64,000 nt of DNA from Halobacteriales archaeon QS_8_69_73 (GTDB taxonomy: Archaea > Halobacteriota > Halobacteria > Halobacteriales > Haloarculaceae). Below the pieces are notes generated by a model. The model was not told the origin of the DNA. It did no database searches and worked only from the letters and a program-made list of their open reading frames with translations. Where the stretch lies: positions 35,168 to 99,167 of the forward strand of contig PXRZ01000055.1 of NCBI GenBank assembly GCA_003022945.1, written 5' to 3'. Positions 17,670-28,300 of the stretch are shown one piece after another; positions within the stretch are counted from its first letter, which is position 1; every line of letters starts with the position of its first letter. The position numbers and the translations under genes are program-made.

Positions 17670-18769
17670 TACAGACGACACCCATTCACTTCCAAGCCGA
17701 GTCATAGAGCTATTCCAAGAAGAAAAATACTCGGAATACGGGAGAAAGCAAACCGATGTAATTTGCGAAGCTGTGGGAAACGATGTTCTATCAAAGAGTG
17801 ATACCTTGCTTGAAGCAGCTCGGGCAGGAGAATTAGTCGCTGAACGGAATTACACACCTTCTGGACACAGTTTCTACCACGATGTCGATTACGTAGTTGG
17901 CACCCCAACTGACCCCGCACAGCGGCAAATAACGGGAGAAGCCGAACTAAACTTCGGGAACGTAGATGATGTCTGGTTAGCCCTTAATGTCGAATCGGTC
18001 GTCTTCTCGCCGAACAAAAATTGGAAAAACCGCGGAAAGGAGATCCATTCCTTCTATCTTGGAGTCTATGATACTGCTCCACTTGCAGCGACTGGTAGTG
18101 TTGTCATTTTAAACGTCGAAGACTTAGATAGGAGTCCTGACGAGATAATCGAGGGTTATCAGGAGTTCGAGTTCGCTGATGGTTCAATAGTACAAAGTCT
18201 CGACTCGCTCGCAATCCTCCCTATTAGATACAATGAAGAAGCCCCTCAAGAAGCCGAGTTGGAAACTGGTCTCCTATCGGAGGATGATGAGTTACACTAC
18301 ACATCATTCATAGACGTACTCTCAGGGGCTCTAGAACGGCGATTTCGGGGGGAGTTTCGGGTCTCTCCAGACAGTGTAGAAACCGTCCTCTCACGACAAG
18401 AAAGCGACGTGCTTGAATTCAAAGAACAACTCCCGGACCACCGTGATAAAGTCGCTCAGGAAGTGGCTGCGCTCGCAAATTATGAAGGTGGGAGCATCCT
18501 GTTTGGTGTTGACGACTCCGGTACTCCAGTCGGCCTTGATTCCATCAACCAGGTGGAAGAGACGGTAGCGAATATCCTGAGTGAAGGTCCTCTCAAACGT
18601 CATTCGAAACATAGAAAAAGCCCGTGTCGAAGGAGCAGACATCCTCATTATCAACGTAGATCGAGCAACGGCAGCACCGGTTGACGTCGACGGCACGTTC
18701 TTCGTACGGACGGGAACAACCACTGATAGACTGACTGGACGGAAAATTCTGGACCGATTCCCACGGTGA
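17662..18769 (+). pseudogene. Schlafen/AlbA_2-domain protein, C-terminal frameshift
   Basis: ATG 17662 overlaps the methylase stop, indicating translational coupling. The N-terminal 200 residues (YSEYGRKQTDVICEAVGNDV, VWLALNVESVVFSPNKNWKN, EIHSFYLGVYDTAPLAATGS) have no family I recognise. The C-terminus is an AlbA_2 (AAA_4/Schlafen) module: RQESDVLEFKEQLPDHRDKV, AQEVAALANYEGGSILFGVD, GLDSINQVEETVANIL. Near 18590 one surplus base moves the frame, and the expected ending SNVIRNIEKARVEGADILII through GTFFVRTGTTTDRLTGRKIL is found in the next frame, to TGA 18767-18769. Without correction the protein ends at about 18684 with an Arg/Ser-rich tail. It converges with the large helicase, 46 bases apart. 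Confidence 0.7.
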
Positions 18770-18814
18770 GCTAGAGTCCGTGGCCGGCTTAGGCCGTTTG
18801 GCTCAACTACAGCG

Positions 18815-21800
18815 CTAGATCTGTCCCCAGAGGTCGGAAACTTCGTTCGGCGACGAGACGCTCAGATACCGATAATTCATCTGTAGCAATCGCTGGCGCT
18901 TTTCCTCGTCGTCTGCTTGGACGTGTTCTTTCTGATGATCTGGGCCATCAACGAATACCACAATCGGTTGGGATCGTCCTGCAGACTCATAGAAGAAGTC
19001 GGCTTCGACCACCGGTTCCTCGCCATCGTATATCGTCTTTTGCGCCTCGTCTGGTAGGGGATAGCCTTCCTCCCGCACTCGCTCAAGGACATCGCGTTCT
19101 AAGGTAGATTCACAGGCACTCCGAAGCCCCTGATATCGCTCCTCATCGTAGGTACAGTCAGTTGGGTTCAGGGTCAACGACTGTGTCCCTCGAAGCCACG
19201 GCATGACTAGTTCTCTGTCGAATAGAGGATGTTCACGCTGATTGTAGTATGACATCAGACACTCGTAACAGGCTCGCTCACATCCATCGGGATCGTTGGC
19301 GTGAAGCACATCAACTGCCTCTCGAATTGCTCGAGAGAAGCGGTTCTTAGTTGGATCAGTTAGGTCATGCAGCGCACCAGCACCGCCCTCGCTTGTCTCG
19401 TGGACCACGATAGTGAGATCGCCATGGTCACCCGGCGCCGGCTTTATGAAGGTCGATATCTCCTGCTCGTCAAGATCGAATTCGACGAGAATTCCCTGAT
19501 AGAGGGCTTCTTTGAGCGTGTGGAAGAAGGATTCAGATCGATTGCCATCAATCTGACCGGGAAGGGGCGTCGTCACCGTCACGGTATCGTGTCTGCCTTC
19601 AGTGTAGAGTTCGATTCCTTCGCGAATTGCGTCCACGTCTGCATTCGCATAACAGCCGTCGTCAACGTGATTTTCGATCTGATTATAGCTCGTGAGCCAC
19701 CGGTTACACTCCGTACATAGGGCAAAGCCCTGAAGCTCGTCGTCATCCCGGCCACGGATGCCGGAGTTGACCGTGACTATCCGCGCATTCGATTCATATG
19801 TGACGTTGCCTGAAACCCCATCGCCCGCTAGTTCGTACTCGGTTTCATTCCGGCGTTCGTAGTACTGTTCGATGTCGTAGCCCTCTCTCTGCCTCTCTTC
19901 GTCATCGCTGGTGATGTTTTCCTCCGGGCGAGCACGCTGGTCTGGTAGCTCCATTGCGTTCGGGTTTGTGTGAACGCCGCCGAACGTCTCCTTACAGGCT
20001 GGGCAGCCTGCTGCCTCTTGGGCATCATCACCCATCAGAATCGTCTCACAAGCTGGACAAACGATCTTGTGGCGAGTCACCGGGTCGGCATCCCGAGTCT
20101 TTGGTCTGGCATATTTGACGCCGTGTCGTTCCCCACGGTAGTATACGTGATTTCCTGGGGCGAACTCGCGGATCGCCTGAGCTTCGTCTCGCTGGATGTC
20201 ATCCTCAAGTGTCGTGAACCCGAGTGTGCAGTTCGACCGAGGGAAGCCGTAATTAGGCAGGAATCCCTGTGAGCGGAGATACTGGTAGGAGTAGAATCGC
20301 TTGCCACCATCCCGCATGTTCTCGAGGCGGCGTTCTATCGCGTCACGTTCCTGTCGTTCGAGGTACTCGCCGCCTTCGGCCCCAAGTTTCTTGTTTAGCC
20401 GGCGAAGCTCTCGGGTCAATCGACTGTATTCGATGCGCCAGGGGTCGAACGCTTCGTCGAATTCGTCGACGAATCCATCGACACGTTCCTCGATGAATTC
20501 GTCGCTAAACCAGTCAGTGTATTCCGTCTGTTGGCGCTCTCTGCTGAAGGCTTGTTTGACGGCCTGGATGATATCGTCGCGGTTCGATGCTACCGCGGAT
20601 TCCAGGTCGTTACGATAACTCCCGTACAGCTCGTAACTGTTCTCAGTTGCCTTGATATCCAGAATCTGTTTGATCTTCCCCTGTAGCTTGAAGTCGATCA
20701 CTTCGAGCACGAGGGCATTGATGTGTGCCTCCAGGAGATCCTGGTTGTTGAGGAGGAACGTCGGTGGAGAGATTTCGCCAGCAATGATCCGCTCCGGACG
20801 TTGGTAGAAATACTGATCATGCGAAGCACGGCCGAAACCGCTCCCACAGAACGTGGTCACGAGCGATGGCTGATTCTGACGCCCTGCCCGCCCCGAGCGC
20901 TGGGCATAATTGCTGGGGTTCGGCGGCACATTACGCATAAAGACGTTCGACAGATCGCCGATGTCGATGCCGAGCTCCATCGTGGGGGTACAGACGATCG
21001 TATTCAGGTTCCCTCCCTCCTCCTGGAACTGCGTTTCTAACTTCTTTCGGAGCTCGCCTTCGATCTGCCCACTGTGCTCGGCGGCGAAGATGTCGACTGC
21101 ATCTTCGAACGAGAGCGTGTATAATTCGTGGAAGTACGAATCTCGGAGATCGGTCTGCTCCGGCGTTACATTTCCACAGCTACTGTTGAGACACATCTCG
21201 AGACGATCTCGGGTAACGACGGTCTTGCACTTCGGACAGACAGAAACATCGCTCGGATCGTGGGGAACCAACTTAACGAGCCCAGAGTTGAGCATGTAAG
21301 CTTTGCGCCCTCGATAGATAGGGGCTTCAACCAATAGGGGAAGCTCATTAGGGTCGCTCAGGAGATCTCGCACTCCTTCGATAACCTCGGCAGCTCGATC
21401 CGAATCGACGTCTAACGCCCTGGTCGTCCACTTGACGTGGCGGGAACGCCAATCGGTGAACCGGTGGATCTGTTCGGTGCCGCTGGTGTCTGCCGCGTCG
21501 CTGAATCCTTCAGGGAACCGGAAGAATTGCTGCTTATGGAATTGCGTATCGTCATCGAGGTTATTGATTACGTCTCTCCGGAAATCCCCGAAGTTGGTGA
21601 AGATATCGTGGTTGAGTGCCGCAGTCCGACGGAACAAATCGAGGAACGCCTTGCAGTATTCGTGGCGGACGGCTGGGTCGGCGTCAGCTAATTCCGGTAT
21701 ATCATCCCAGACTTCGTCGATTGCGGCGAGGTCTTCGAGGTTCTCGTATTCGACGTCGATGAGACCGACGTCTTCGAGGCTCTGCTGACCCCGCTGTTGG

Positions 21801-24112
21801 CTCTTTCTGAGTTCCAAGAGCGTGTGGAACTGCAGGTATCGACCATACCTGGCCTTCTCGTCGTCAGGGACGCCGAACCGGTTGGTTTGTAGACCGTCTG
21901 GGAGGGTTTCGTTGCTCTCCAATATGTCGAAGGTTCGGTTCCCGATGTCCGCGAGACTCACTCGACCGTTCTCCTTCAACGCGCCATAGAGAGCGCGGCG
22001 GAATTTCACCCGCTGGTAGAGATTATTGAGGTGGGCCGCCTGCAAGGCAGTGTCCTGGCGATTATCGCTGAAGGCGATGGTTTTCTGCTGTGGATCAGGG
22101 AGTTCCTGCATCGTCGAACCGATGAGGACGTCGGTCGCGGTCGACCGGCCGACCGTCCCGAACTTGAACATCTTCGAGAGCTCCATTGCACGGCCCATCC
22201 GCGTGTGACTCACGCCGCAGTTACCACAGAACAGGAACTCCGCCTCGGTCCACATTACCTGGATTCCTTGCGTGGCGAAACACCCGCATTGTAGCTGTCC
22301 GCTCTCGAGGTGCCCGTCGGTCAAGCGATTATGCTGGGGACAGTAGGTGGCTGGTTCGGGAACTGCATCAACCCAGGTGTCCCTGAGGACGTCGTCGTCG
22401 TTGAACCAATCAGCTGGGAGCGGCACCTCTTCTCGGTCCCAATCGCCTCGCATAATGTATCCCGCGGTCTCGTCGTCCTCGACACTGAGGTCACTCACCT
22501 CTCGTGGCGCCAAGTGGCCGTGCCCATCACGCACGATAGTGTAGTATTCCTGGCCACAGGCGCGGCAGAAGGATAGCGGGAATGCCTTGATACTCCGGTC
22601 GTATTTTCGAGCGCAGTGGCGACACTGGAGGTCCCCCGCGTCACTCAAGTGGGGTTCATCGTCCTCCAGGGTTTCCTGGGTGAGACACGCCACCAACCCA
22701 GATCCTTGACTGAAGAACGAATGGAGTTTCGGCACGAAGATAGGCTGGTAGTCGCCTTGCACCTCCGTCGTTCCGACAGTTCCTGCGAGCAACGCGGCTT
22801 GGAGTTCCCGACGGGCTTCGTCCGGTGTGGCACCCGGTCGGAATCTCTCGCGGTACTCCTCAACGAGCGATTCTTCCGCTTGTTCGGCGGCTTCCCCGGA
22901 CGGCTGGATCTGCTGACTCCGAGTGCTTAGCTGTTCGTCGAGGAAGGCAACAGTGGGGTGATCGAGGAGGACCTCCCCGAGTGCTCTCGCGGATTTCGTT
23001 TCTTCTTTCCGGAGCGATCGCTCGGTGATCCGTTCCGCAAGTTTGGTCGCCTCGTCCGCTGACCCATCGAACCGTTGGATGTCCTCCTCAGTCACCTCGA
23101 CCCGTTCGGGAAGATTCGCATCGCCAGTCAGGCCAAGGGTAAAATAGGACTCGCCAATGACCCGTTCCGGATCGACGGGCGATCCGAAGATTCGTTTGGA
23201 GAACTCGGCGATCTCCTCGTCGGCGTCCAATCCCTCCTCGCTCTGGACGGTCGCTGACGTCCCGATGCAGGTCAGCCCCTCGCCCGCGCCAGTGTGCTCA
23301 CGAAGCCGGCGAATCAGGGCAGCGACGTCAGCGCCCTGCTGGCCAGTGTACGTGTGAATCTCGTCGAGGATCAAGAACTCGAGGGCACCGTCGTGTTCCG
23401 GCGGGAAGAGCTCCTTGTCCTGATGCCGGGTTAGGATGTAGTCCAGCATCACGTAGTTGGTCATTAGGATGTCCGGCGGATCCTCGCGGAGTTCCTCCCG
23501 GGAGACGACCTCGCAGTCATAGGGCTCGTCACGGCCGAATTGATTGAGGAACTCCGCCTCGCTGTCGGGATCCGTGGGCGTGTCCCCCGTGTAGAGACCG
23601 AGGCTGAGACCCGATCCATCGAGTCGTTCTGTAAACTCCTCGTACTGCGAGTTCGCCAGCGCATTCATCGGATAGACGATGACAGCCTTGATTCCCTCCT
23701 CCCCTCGATCGACGGCGTCGAGGCAGTGGCTGACGATCGGGATACCAAAGGCGAAGCTCTTCCCGGAACCCGTACCCGTCGAGACGATTGTGTTCCCTTT
23801 ATGAATCGACTCAATTGCCTCGGACTGGTGCTTGTACGGCTCGATTGGTTCACCACTCTCGTCATCAAAGACGTCCAGAACACCGGTGTGGAGAGATCCT
23901 TCGTCGACGAATTCGTTTAGGGACCGACCCGTCTGGAATCGCTCGTTGAGCTGGACAAACGGCTCCTTCCAGAGTACCTTTCCCGTGTTGATCCGCTCGT
24001 CAATCCAGACTTCAATCGTATCATCGTCGATGTTCTGGAACGTCTCGACGTAATCTCGATAAGACGTTTGAACCTCGTCGAGGGCATCAAAGGGATTGAG
24101 ACGGGAGGCCAT
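18815..24112 (-). CDS. DISARM-type giant helicase with DUF1998/zinc domain (DrmA/DrmB-like, COG1205-like)
   Basis: 1765 residues. The SF2 motifs are VSTGTGSGKSFAFGIP (Walker A, about 111-120), LILDEIHTYTGQQGAD (DEIH, about 250), CIGTSATVQ, IVCTPTMELGIDIGDLSNVF and YAQRSGRAGRQ. Several Cys clusters follow (CRHCARKYD, CRACGQEYY, CPKCKTVV, CPACETIL/CPACKETF, CTECNRWL). The DUF1998/MrfA-type ending is CERACYECLMSYYNQREHPL. The final 90 residues (PVVEADFFYESAGRSQPIVV, FVDGPDHQKEHV, MNYRYLSVS) resemble a Vsr/DUF559 nuclease fold. DISARM usually encodes the helicase (DrmA) and DUF1998 protein (DrmB) separately; here both kinds of region lie in one chain. It is the last gene of the operon direction but has its own TATA box about 25 bases upstream. 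Confidence 0.85.
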   Translation of the reverse strand: MASRLNPFDALDEVQTSYRDYVETFQNIDDDTIEVWIDERINTGKVLWKEPFVQLNERFQTGRSLNEFVDEGSLHTGVLDVFDDESGEPIEPYKHQSEAIESIHKGNTIVSTGTGSGKSFAFGIPIVSHCLDAVDRGEEGIKAVIVYPMNALANSQYEEFTERLDGSGLSLGLYTGDTPTDPDSEAEFLNQFGRDEPYDCEVVSREELREDPPDILMTNYVMLDYILTRHQDKELFPPEHDGALEFLILDEIHTYTGQQGADVAALIRRLREHTGAGEGLTCIGTSATVQSEEGLDADEEIAEFSKRIFGSPVDPERVIGESYFTLGLTGDANLPERVEVTEEDIQRFDGSADEATKLAERITERSLRKEETKSARALGEVLLDHPTVAFLDEQLSTRSQQIQPSGEAAEQAEESLVEEYRERFRPGATPDEARRELQAALLAGTVGTTEVQGDYQPIFVPKLHSFFSQGSGLVACLTQETLEDDEPHLSDAGDLQCRHCARKYDRSIKAFPLSFCRACGQEYYTIVRDGHGHLAPREVSDLSVEDDETAGYIMRGDWDREEVPLPADWFNDDDVLRDTWVDAVPEPATYCPQHNRLTDGHLESGQLQCGCFATQGIQVMWTEAEFLFCGNCGVSHTRMGRAMELSKMFKFGTVGRSTATDVLIGSTMQELPDPQQKTIAFSDNRQDTALQAAHLNNLYQRVKFRRALYGALKENGRVSLADIGNRTFDILESNETLPDGLQTNRFGVPDDEKARYGRYLQFHTLLELRKSQQRGQQSLEDVGLIDVEYENLEDLAAIDEVWDDIPELADADPAVRHEYCKAFLDLFRRTAALNHDIFTNFGDFRRDVINNLDDDTQFHKQQFFRFPEGFSDAADTSGTEQIHRFTDWRSRHVKWTTRALDVDSDRAAEVIEGVRDLLSDPNELPLLVEAPIYRGRKAYMLNSGLVKLVPHDPSDVSVCPKCKTVVTRDRLEMCLNSSCGNVTPEQTDLRDSYFHELYTLSFEDAVDIFAAEHSGQIEGELRKKLETQFQEEGGNLNTIVCTPTMELGIDIGDLSNVFMRNVPPNPSNYAQRSGRAGRQNQPSLVTTFCGSGFGRASHDQYFYQRPERIIAGEISPPTFLLNNQDLLEAHINALVLEVIDFKLQGKIKQILDIKATENSYELYGSYRNDLESAVASNRDDIIQAVKQAFSRERQQTEYTDWFSDEFIEERVDGFVDEFDEAFDPWRIEYSRLTRELRRLNKKLGAEGGEYLERQERDAIERRLENMRDGGKRFYSYQYLRSQGFLPNYGFPRSNCTLGFTTLEDDIQRDEAQAIREFAPGNHVYYRGERHGVKYARPKTRDADPVTRHKIVCPACETILMGDDAQEAAGCPACKETFGGVHTNPNAMELPDQRARPEENITSDDEERQREGYDIEQYYERRNETEYELAGDGVSGNVTYESNARIVTVNSGIRGRDDDELQGFALCTECNRWLTSYNQIENHVDDGCYANADVDAIREGIELYTEGRHDTVTVTTPLPGQIDGNRSESFFHTLKEALYQGILVEFDLDEQEISTFIKPAPGDHGDLTIVVHETSEGGAGALHDLTDPTKNRFSRAIREAVDVLHANDPDGCERACYECLMSYYNQREHPLFDRELVMPWLRGTQSLTLNPTDCTYDEERYQGLRSACESTLERDVLERVREEGYPLPDEAQKTIYDGEEPVVEADFFYESAGRSQPIVVFVDGPDHQKEHVQADDEEKRQRLLQMNYRYLSVSSPNEVSDLWGQI

Positions 24113-24160
24113 GATATCTCATGTCTGTGTCGGCATAATAAACGTTAGTTTAGAGCCGAA
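24113..24160 (-). promoter_or_regulatory. TATA box of the giant helicase gene
   Basis: On the minus strand the 161-base gap after the PLD gene contains ACGTTTATTATGCCG about 25-32 bases before ATG 24112. That is the position of a haloarchaeal TATA box for a leaderless transcript. It suggests the helicase can be expressed separately from the upstream three-gene unit. Confidence 0.45.
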
Positions 24161-24273
24161 CTGACAGCTGATTCATCGCGCATGAGAATGACTTATCTTC
24201 CACAGCCCGCGCCTCATCCGGGCAATTACGGGAACACGGTTTGGAGTGAGCCAGCATCATCGACGAGTCCACA

Positions 24274-25332
24274 TCAAAACCAACCATAAAATCTTGTAGA
24301 GGTTTTTCCCCAGGAGCCTTCTTTCATTGCTCGTCGAATAAATTGTGTGGCTTCTTTTTCGTCGTTTACTATTTCTAATTTTATCCGAGCACCGCTTTTT
24401 GAGTCTTCCTCTACTAAGGCGATACCTTGTTGTTCAGCCCTTGCCCTTTGCACCCCGGGTACATCGTTTGGGATGTTAAGTCGAAACATGCCATTATCCT
24501 CATAAAAATCGTACTTCATTAACCTCGTTTCGCCATCACTACAATAAACCTTGACATCCTCATCTGGCCCACCCACTAGTTCATATATAACTTCACCTGC
24601 CGTTTTTGGGAACTCGACCTGAAAGGTATAATCACCGGTGAATGATTGAAGGCCAGCCCAAGCGGCTTTTGCATGTTTTGGGTTAAATGTCGGTTTGTTA
24701 GGCGGGTTTGATTGCAGATCCGCTGGATTTGTATTTTCTTGAGTCGGGAGAGGTTCGCCTAGGCCTACAGATTGGTGGTCTTCAGGCTGTCTTCGCTTGA
24801 TTTCTGCATATTGTTCAGAGTATTGATCTAGATCCACTGACTCTACAGGAGTACAGATCTCCCAAAGTTCTACGGCTGTTCCAGATAATTGATCGACAAT
24901 TTCACTATTTTCGGTTGTAAGACCGACCTCGATATTATTTGACAGCCCACCGCCCGTAAAATTTGCAGAGCCGATATACCCGGCAGTTGAGTTTTTCAAG
25001 TAGGGTGCAGGCGAATTACTGCCTACTAAGCCAATCTTTGGATGAAATTGGGGGCCCCTATTTCCCGCTAGTCGGAGAGTCCATCCCAAATCCTTGGCGT
25101 CATCAATTGCAGCGGGTTCTGTGACATACCCATTCAGTCCAAAAATCGCTGCACAATCTTGTATACCAACTTCTTCAAACACCGATTTGAGTCTCCTGAC
25201 ACCATCTCTTGATACATATGCTGATGCGAAAAAGAAGGTTTGAGCTCCACACTCGTCTAATAGATGTTTGAGTTGACGTTGAGTGTTCCTAGAATCGAGC
25301 CCTGAGATGAAGACTTGAGTCCCGTGAGGCAT
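24274..25332 (-). CDS. drmC: PLD-family nuclease of the DISARM locus (DrmC-like) with a C-terminal DNA-binding-like domain
   Basis: 352 residues. The N-terminal PLD domain contains one clear HKD-type motif: QFHPKIGLVG (H-x-K) followed by AGYIGSANFTGGGLSNNIEV (G-S-x-N-F-T). PLD nucleases of this sort work as dimers with one motif each. After a Pro/Asn-rich linker (about residues 195-215) is a second domain, FTGDYTFQVEFPKTAGEVIY through GARIKLEIVNDEKEATQFIR. This two-part layout resembles NgoFVII/BfiI-type restriction enzymes, where the second domain is a B3-like DNA-recognition module. It starts one base after the methylase stop, so it is cotranscribed with it. The gene is strikingly AT-rich compared with the helicase downstream. 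Confidence 0.8.
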   Translation of the reverse strand: MPHGTQVFISGLDSRNTQRQLKHLLDECGAQTFFFASAYVSRDGVRRLKSVFEEVGIQDCAAIFGLNGYVTEPAAIDDAKDLGWTLRLAGNRGPQFHPKIGLVGSNSPAPYLKNSTAGYIGSANFTGGGLSNNIEVGLTTENSEIVDQLSGTAVELWEICTPVESVDLDQYSEQYAEIKRRQPEDHQSVGLGEPLPTQENTNPADLQSNPPNKPTFNPKHAKAAWAGLQSFTGDYTFQVEFPKTAGEVIYELVGGPDEDVKVYCSDGETRLMKYDFYEDNGMFRLNIPNDVPGVQRARAEQQGIALVEEDSKSGARIKLEIVNDEKEATQFIRRAMKEGSWGKTSTRFYGWF

Positions 25333-25333
25333 T

Positions 25334-28300
25334 CTATTTCTCCGTTATTCGGTCATAGGCAGATAAAATCAGTTTCTTTGTTCTAAATTCCCCATGGCTA
25401 GATATATCATTTTTCCTCACGGTGTTGAAAGAGTCGAGGATTTCGCTCAGATTCCCCCTGGTTAGCCCATACTTTTTACCAAAGTATGCATCGAGTTCTG
25501 CTTGAATATTCTCACGTCGCTTTATATCCCATATGAACGGTGAGAAGCGAATGGTCTCTTCGGCGAACTCCGATTCATCAATCCAATCTGGCCTTCCAGA
25601 CTGTTCCAATTTATTTTCTCTTTTTATTCCATTTTCCTGATATCGCTGGGAAATTTCTTTTTTGACTTCAGGGCCCGAAGAGTGCCAAATATCGTCAGCA
25701 AAAGTTGCCTGATCCCAAGATGTGTAGATGAGCTCGAGAACACGTGGAATAATAAATTGAATATCTTGCTTACCGTATTCATTCGGGGTGATTGTCGGAG
25801 TTTGTTCTATCACGTATTGTGGTAATGAAGGCTGATTTAGTTTCTGTCTAACGACAAAATCAAAGGGAATTGACCACATATTTGCATAGAGGCAGCTAAT
25901 CAATTGTGGATCCGTAATACTAGTATGTGTGCCGACCAATGTATAGCTGATAGCAGATTTTGGAATAATCGTTCCCACGACGGTTCGATGATTTGTTGGG
26001 GAAGTCACCCTCTTAAACGTACCAACCCACTCAAATGGCCACTCTTCAGGCACTCGCTCCTTTATCTCGTTCTCAGCAATCCAATAGAGAGGGCCTGGAA
26101 TGAAATTAGGATTTTGGTGATCATCATCTTCAATCTTTTTGGGCTGAGCGGATCGATTTACATTGTCGGTTAGCTCAATCGTTGAATGGCGATGATCGTA
26201 TAAATCCACCATCTTCCCTTCATAAACTGGAAGAAAAGTCTGACTTCCGGCCTGATATCTATTGTATTTATCAAATGAGCCACCGGAAAGACCCTCAGTT
26301 TCATTCAACAGGGAGCTATCATTGGACATATGAAACATCTGATTGAACGAAATCCCCCATGGGTCGAATCTATCTGTCTTATTTAACAAGACTGGTGCCG
26401 AATTGTGGAGTTTTAACGTTAAATCTGCATGGGATTCTTTCCTGAATAATGGGCACGTCTTGGTGTTTGGATTTATTATTTCTAAATCTTCTGGAGACAG
26501 ATTAAAATGCCGGCTTGGATTATAAAGTTGGTTAATGTTCGTCATAAAGAATGCAAAGTCAGCTTCTTCTACATCTAGATCCGGCCCGGATATTGTTAAT
26601 AAACTAAATTTCATTCTGTTATCAATACCCGGGAATAGAGCCTCACGGTTTTCAAAGTCAAATAGCGATACCAAACTCCTTGATTCGATAATGTCACGGA
26701 AAAACTCTTGTGTATAGTAGTCGGTAGCGATACCACTAGGGACAACAATGCCAGTTCGGCCAGTCCCGCCTAGGAGATCTCGATTCGATTCTGCAAATAG
26801 AGGGTAATAATTAAGATCTCCTTGGGCTGTGAGAGGATAACGGCCAGACTCTCGAAGGAATTTTGCCCGTTGCTTTTTTCGTTTTACCTTCATCTGATAG
26901 CGATGATATAAATCTGGGTCTTCTTCCTCCAATTCGTCAATAAGGTCCTGGCGATCCGATTTCTTGTCAGTTGCTGCGATTTTCGGAGCAGCAGTAGCAA
27001 AGAATTCCCTCTCTTCAAGCTTATTTCGTTCCCAAGGAGGGTTCCCTAACACACAATCAAACCCGCTCGAATTACTAAGAAATACGGTAGGGAATTCAAG
27101 TTCCCAGTGGAAAAATGATTCTTCGTCAGCAATACTCTGTGTAAACCCGACTAGATCATTATTCCGGGAGTCGACTGCTTGAAGTCCTTCCCGTCTGATT
27201 TGTTCAACCTTGCTTGGAGTCGGATATTGGTCAAGTGTTCCATCCAATGGCCAGTAGAAAGCTGCTGTCCAGACATCGAAAGCGAGCTTCTCTTTCTTAT
27301 AGTCCGTTGACCCGACCACTTCTTCATAGAGTTGTTTTTTCTTTTCTATGTCGTTTATATTCCTTTCTGGAATGTCTTCAAGCCGCTTTGCGGTTTCCAC
27401 ATATTCTTCTGCTCTCTCCCAACTCCAATCAAGACCTGATTGGAGCTGTTGGTCCTCCCTCAAGCTCTTATTCTCACTACGTACTTTTTTTCTTATTTCG
27501 TTACCAACATGACCATCTCTTCCTTTAGATGTCTCAAACGCATCTACAGGGATCCCTTGTTCAAGCAGCTCTGAATTGGTCCCAACCAGAGAGTTTCCTT
27601 GCTTAATTCGGTGATCGAGAAAACTCAGTGGTTGATCCTCCACAGCCGAGTTGATCCACAAGCTCACTTTGGCAAGCTCTACTGCCATAGGGTTCAAATC
27701 AACTCCATACAGACAGTGTTGGACCACAGATCTCCGAGCCCTCCGAACTGTGGCCTCATCGGGATATGCAGAGTCACTACGAATCTCTGCCAACCTTTTG
27801 CCGAGATAGTTGTTGGCTGCAATGAGAAACGCTCCGCTCCCTACTGCTGGGTCGCAGACATCGATGTCGAGTAATGCTTCCTCTTTTTCTTCCTTTGTAT
27901 CTGCCTTTCCCAACCGGTCATTGACGACAGGCTTCAGAGCACTCTCGATGAGCTCGTCGACGAGTTCTGGTTTAGTATAGTAGCTTCCCGTCTCTTTCCT
28001 CTCCATCCCCCGATCATCGAGATAGAATTGACCACGAGAAATCGAGCGATCATCAAGCTCCAGAGCCGTGTCTGCTAGTTGAGGAGTGAATTCCAGCAGG
28101 CTTTCGTAGACTGCCCCGATTTCGTCGACGCCCAAATCCGCGTACGAAATTCGTTGCTGGTAGCCCTGTTGCTCCACGTGGGTGAGGTTGTGGATCGCAC
28201 TGAGGATTGCGTCATTATTACACGCAGCGTCCTGTACGAATTCCAGTTTCTCGTCATCGAAGAGGCCTCCATTGTACCCCGGAACGTGCAGATCGTCTTT

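Noticed and set aside
18815..24112. BREX assignment of the methylase/helicase locus
   Set aside because: There is no PglZ-type alkaline-phosphatase protein, BrxC ATPase or Lon-like protein nearby; the SNF2-methylase-PLD-DUF1998 set fits DISARM better.
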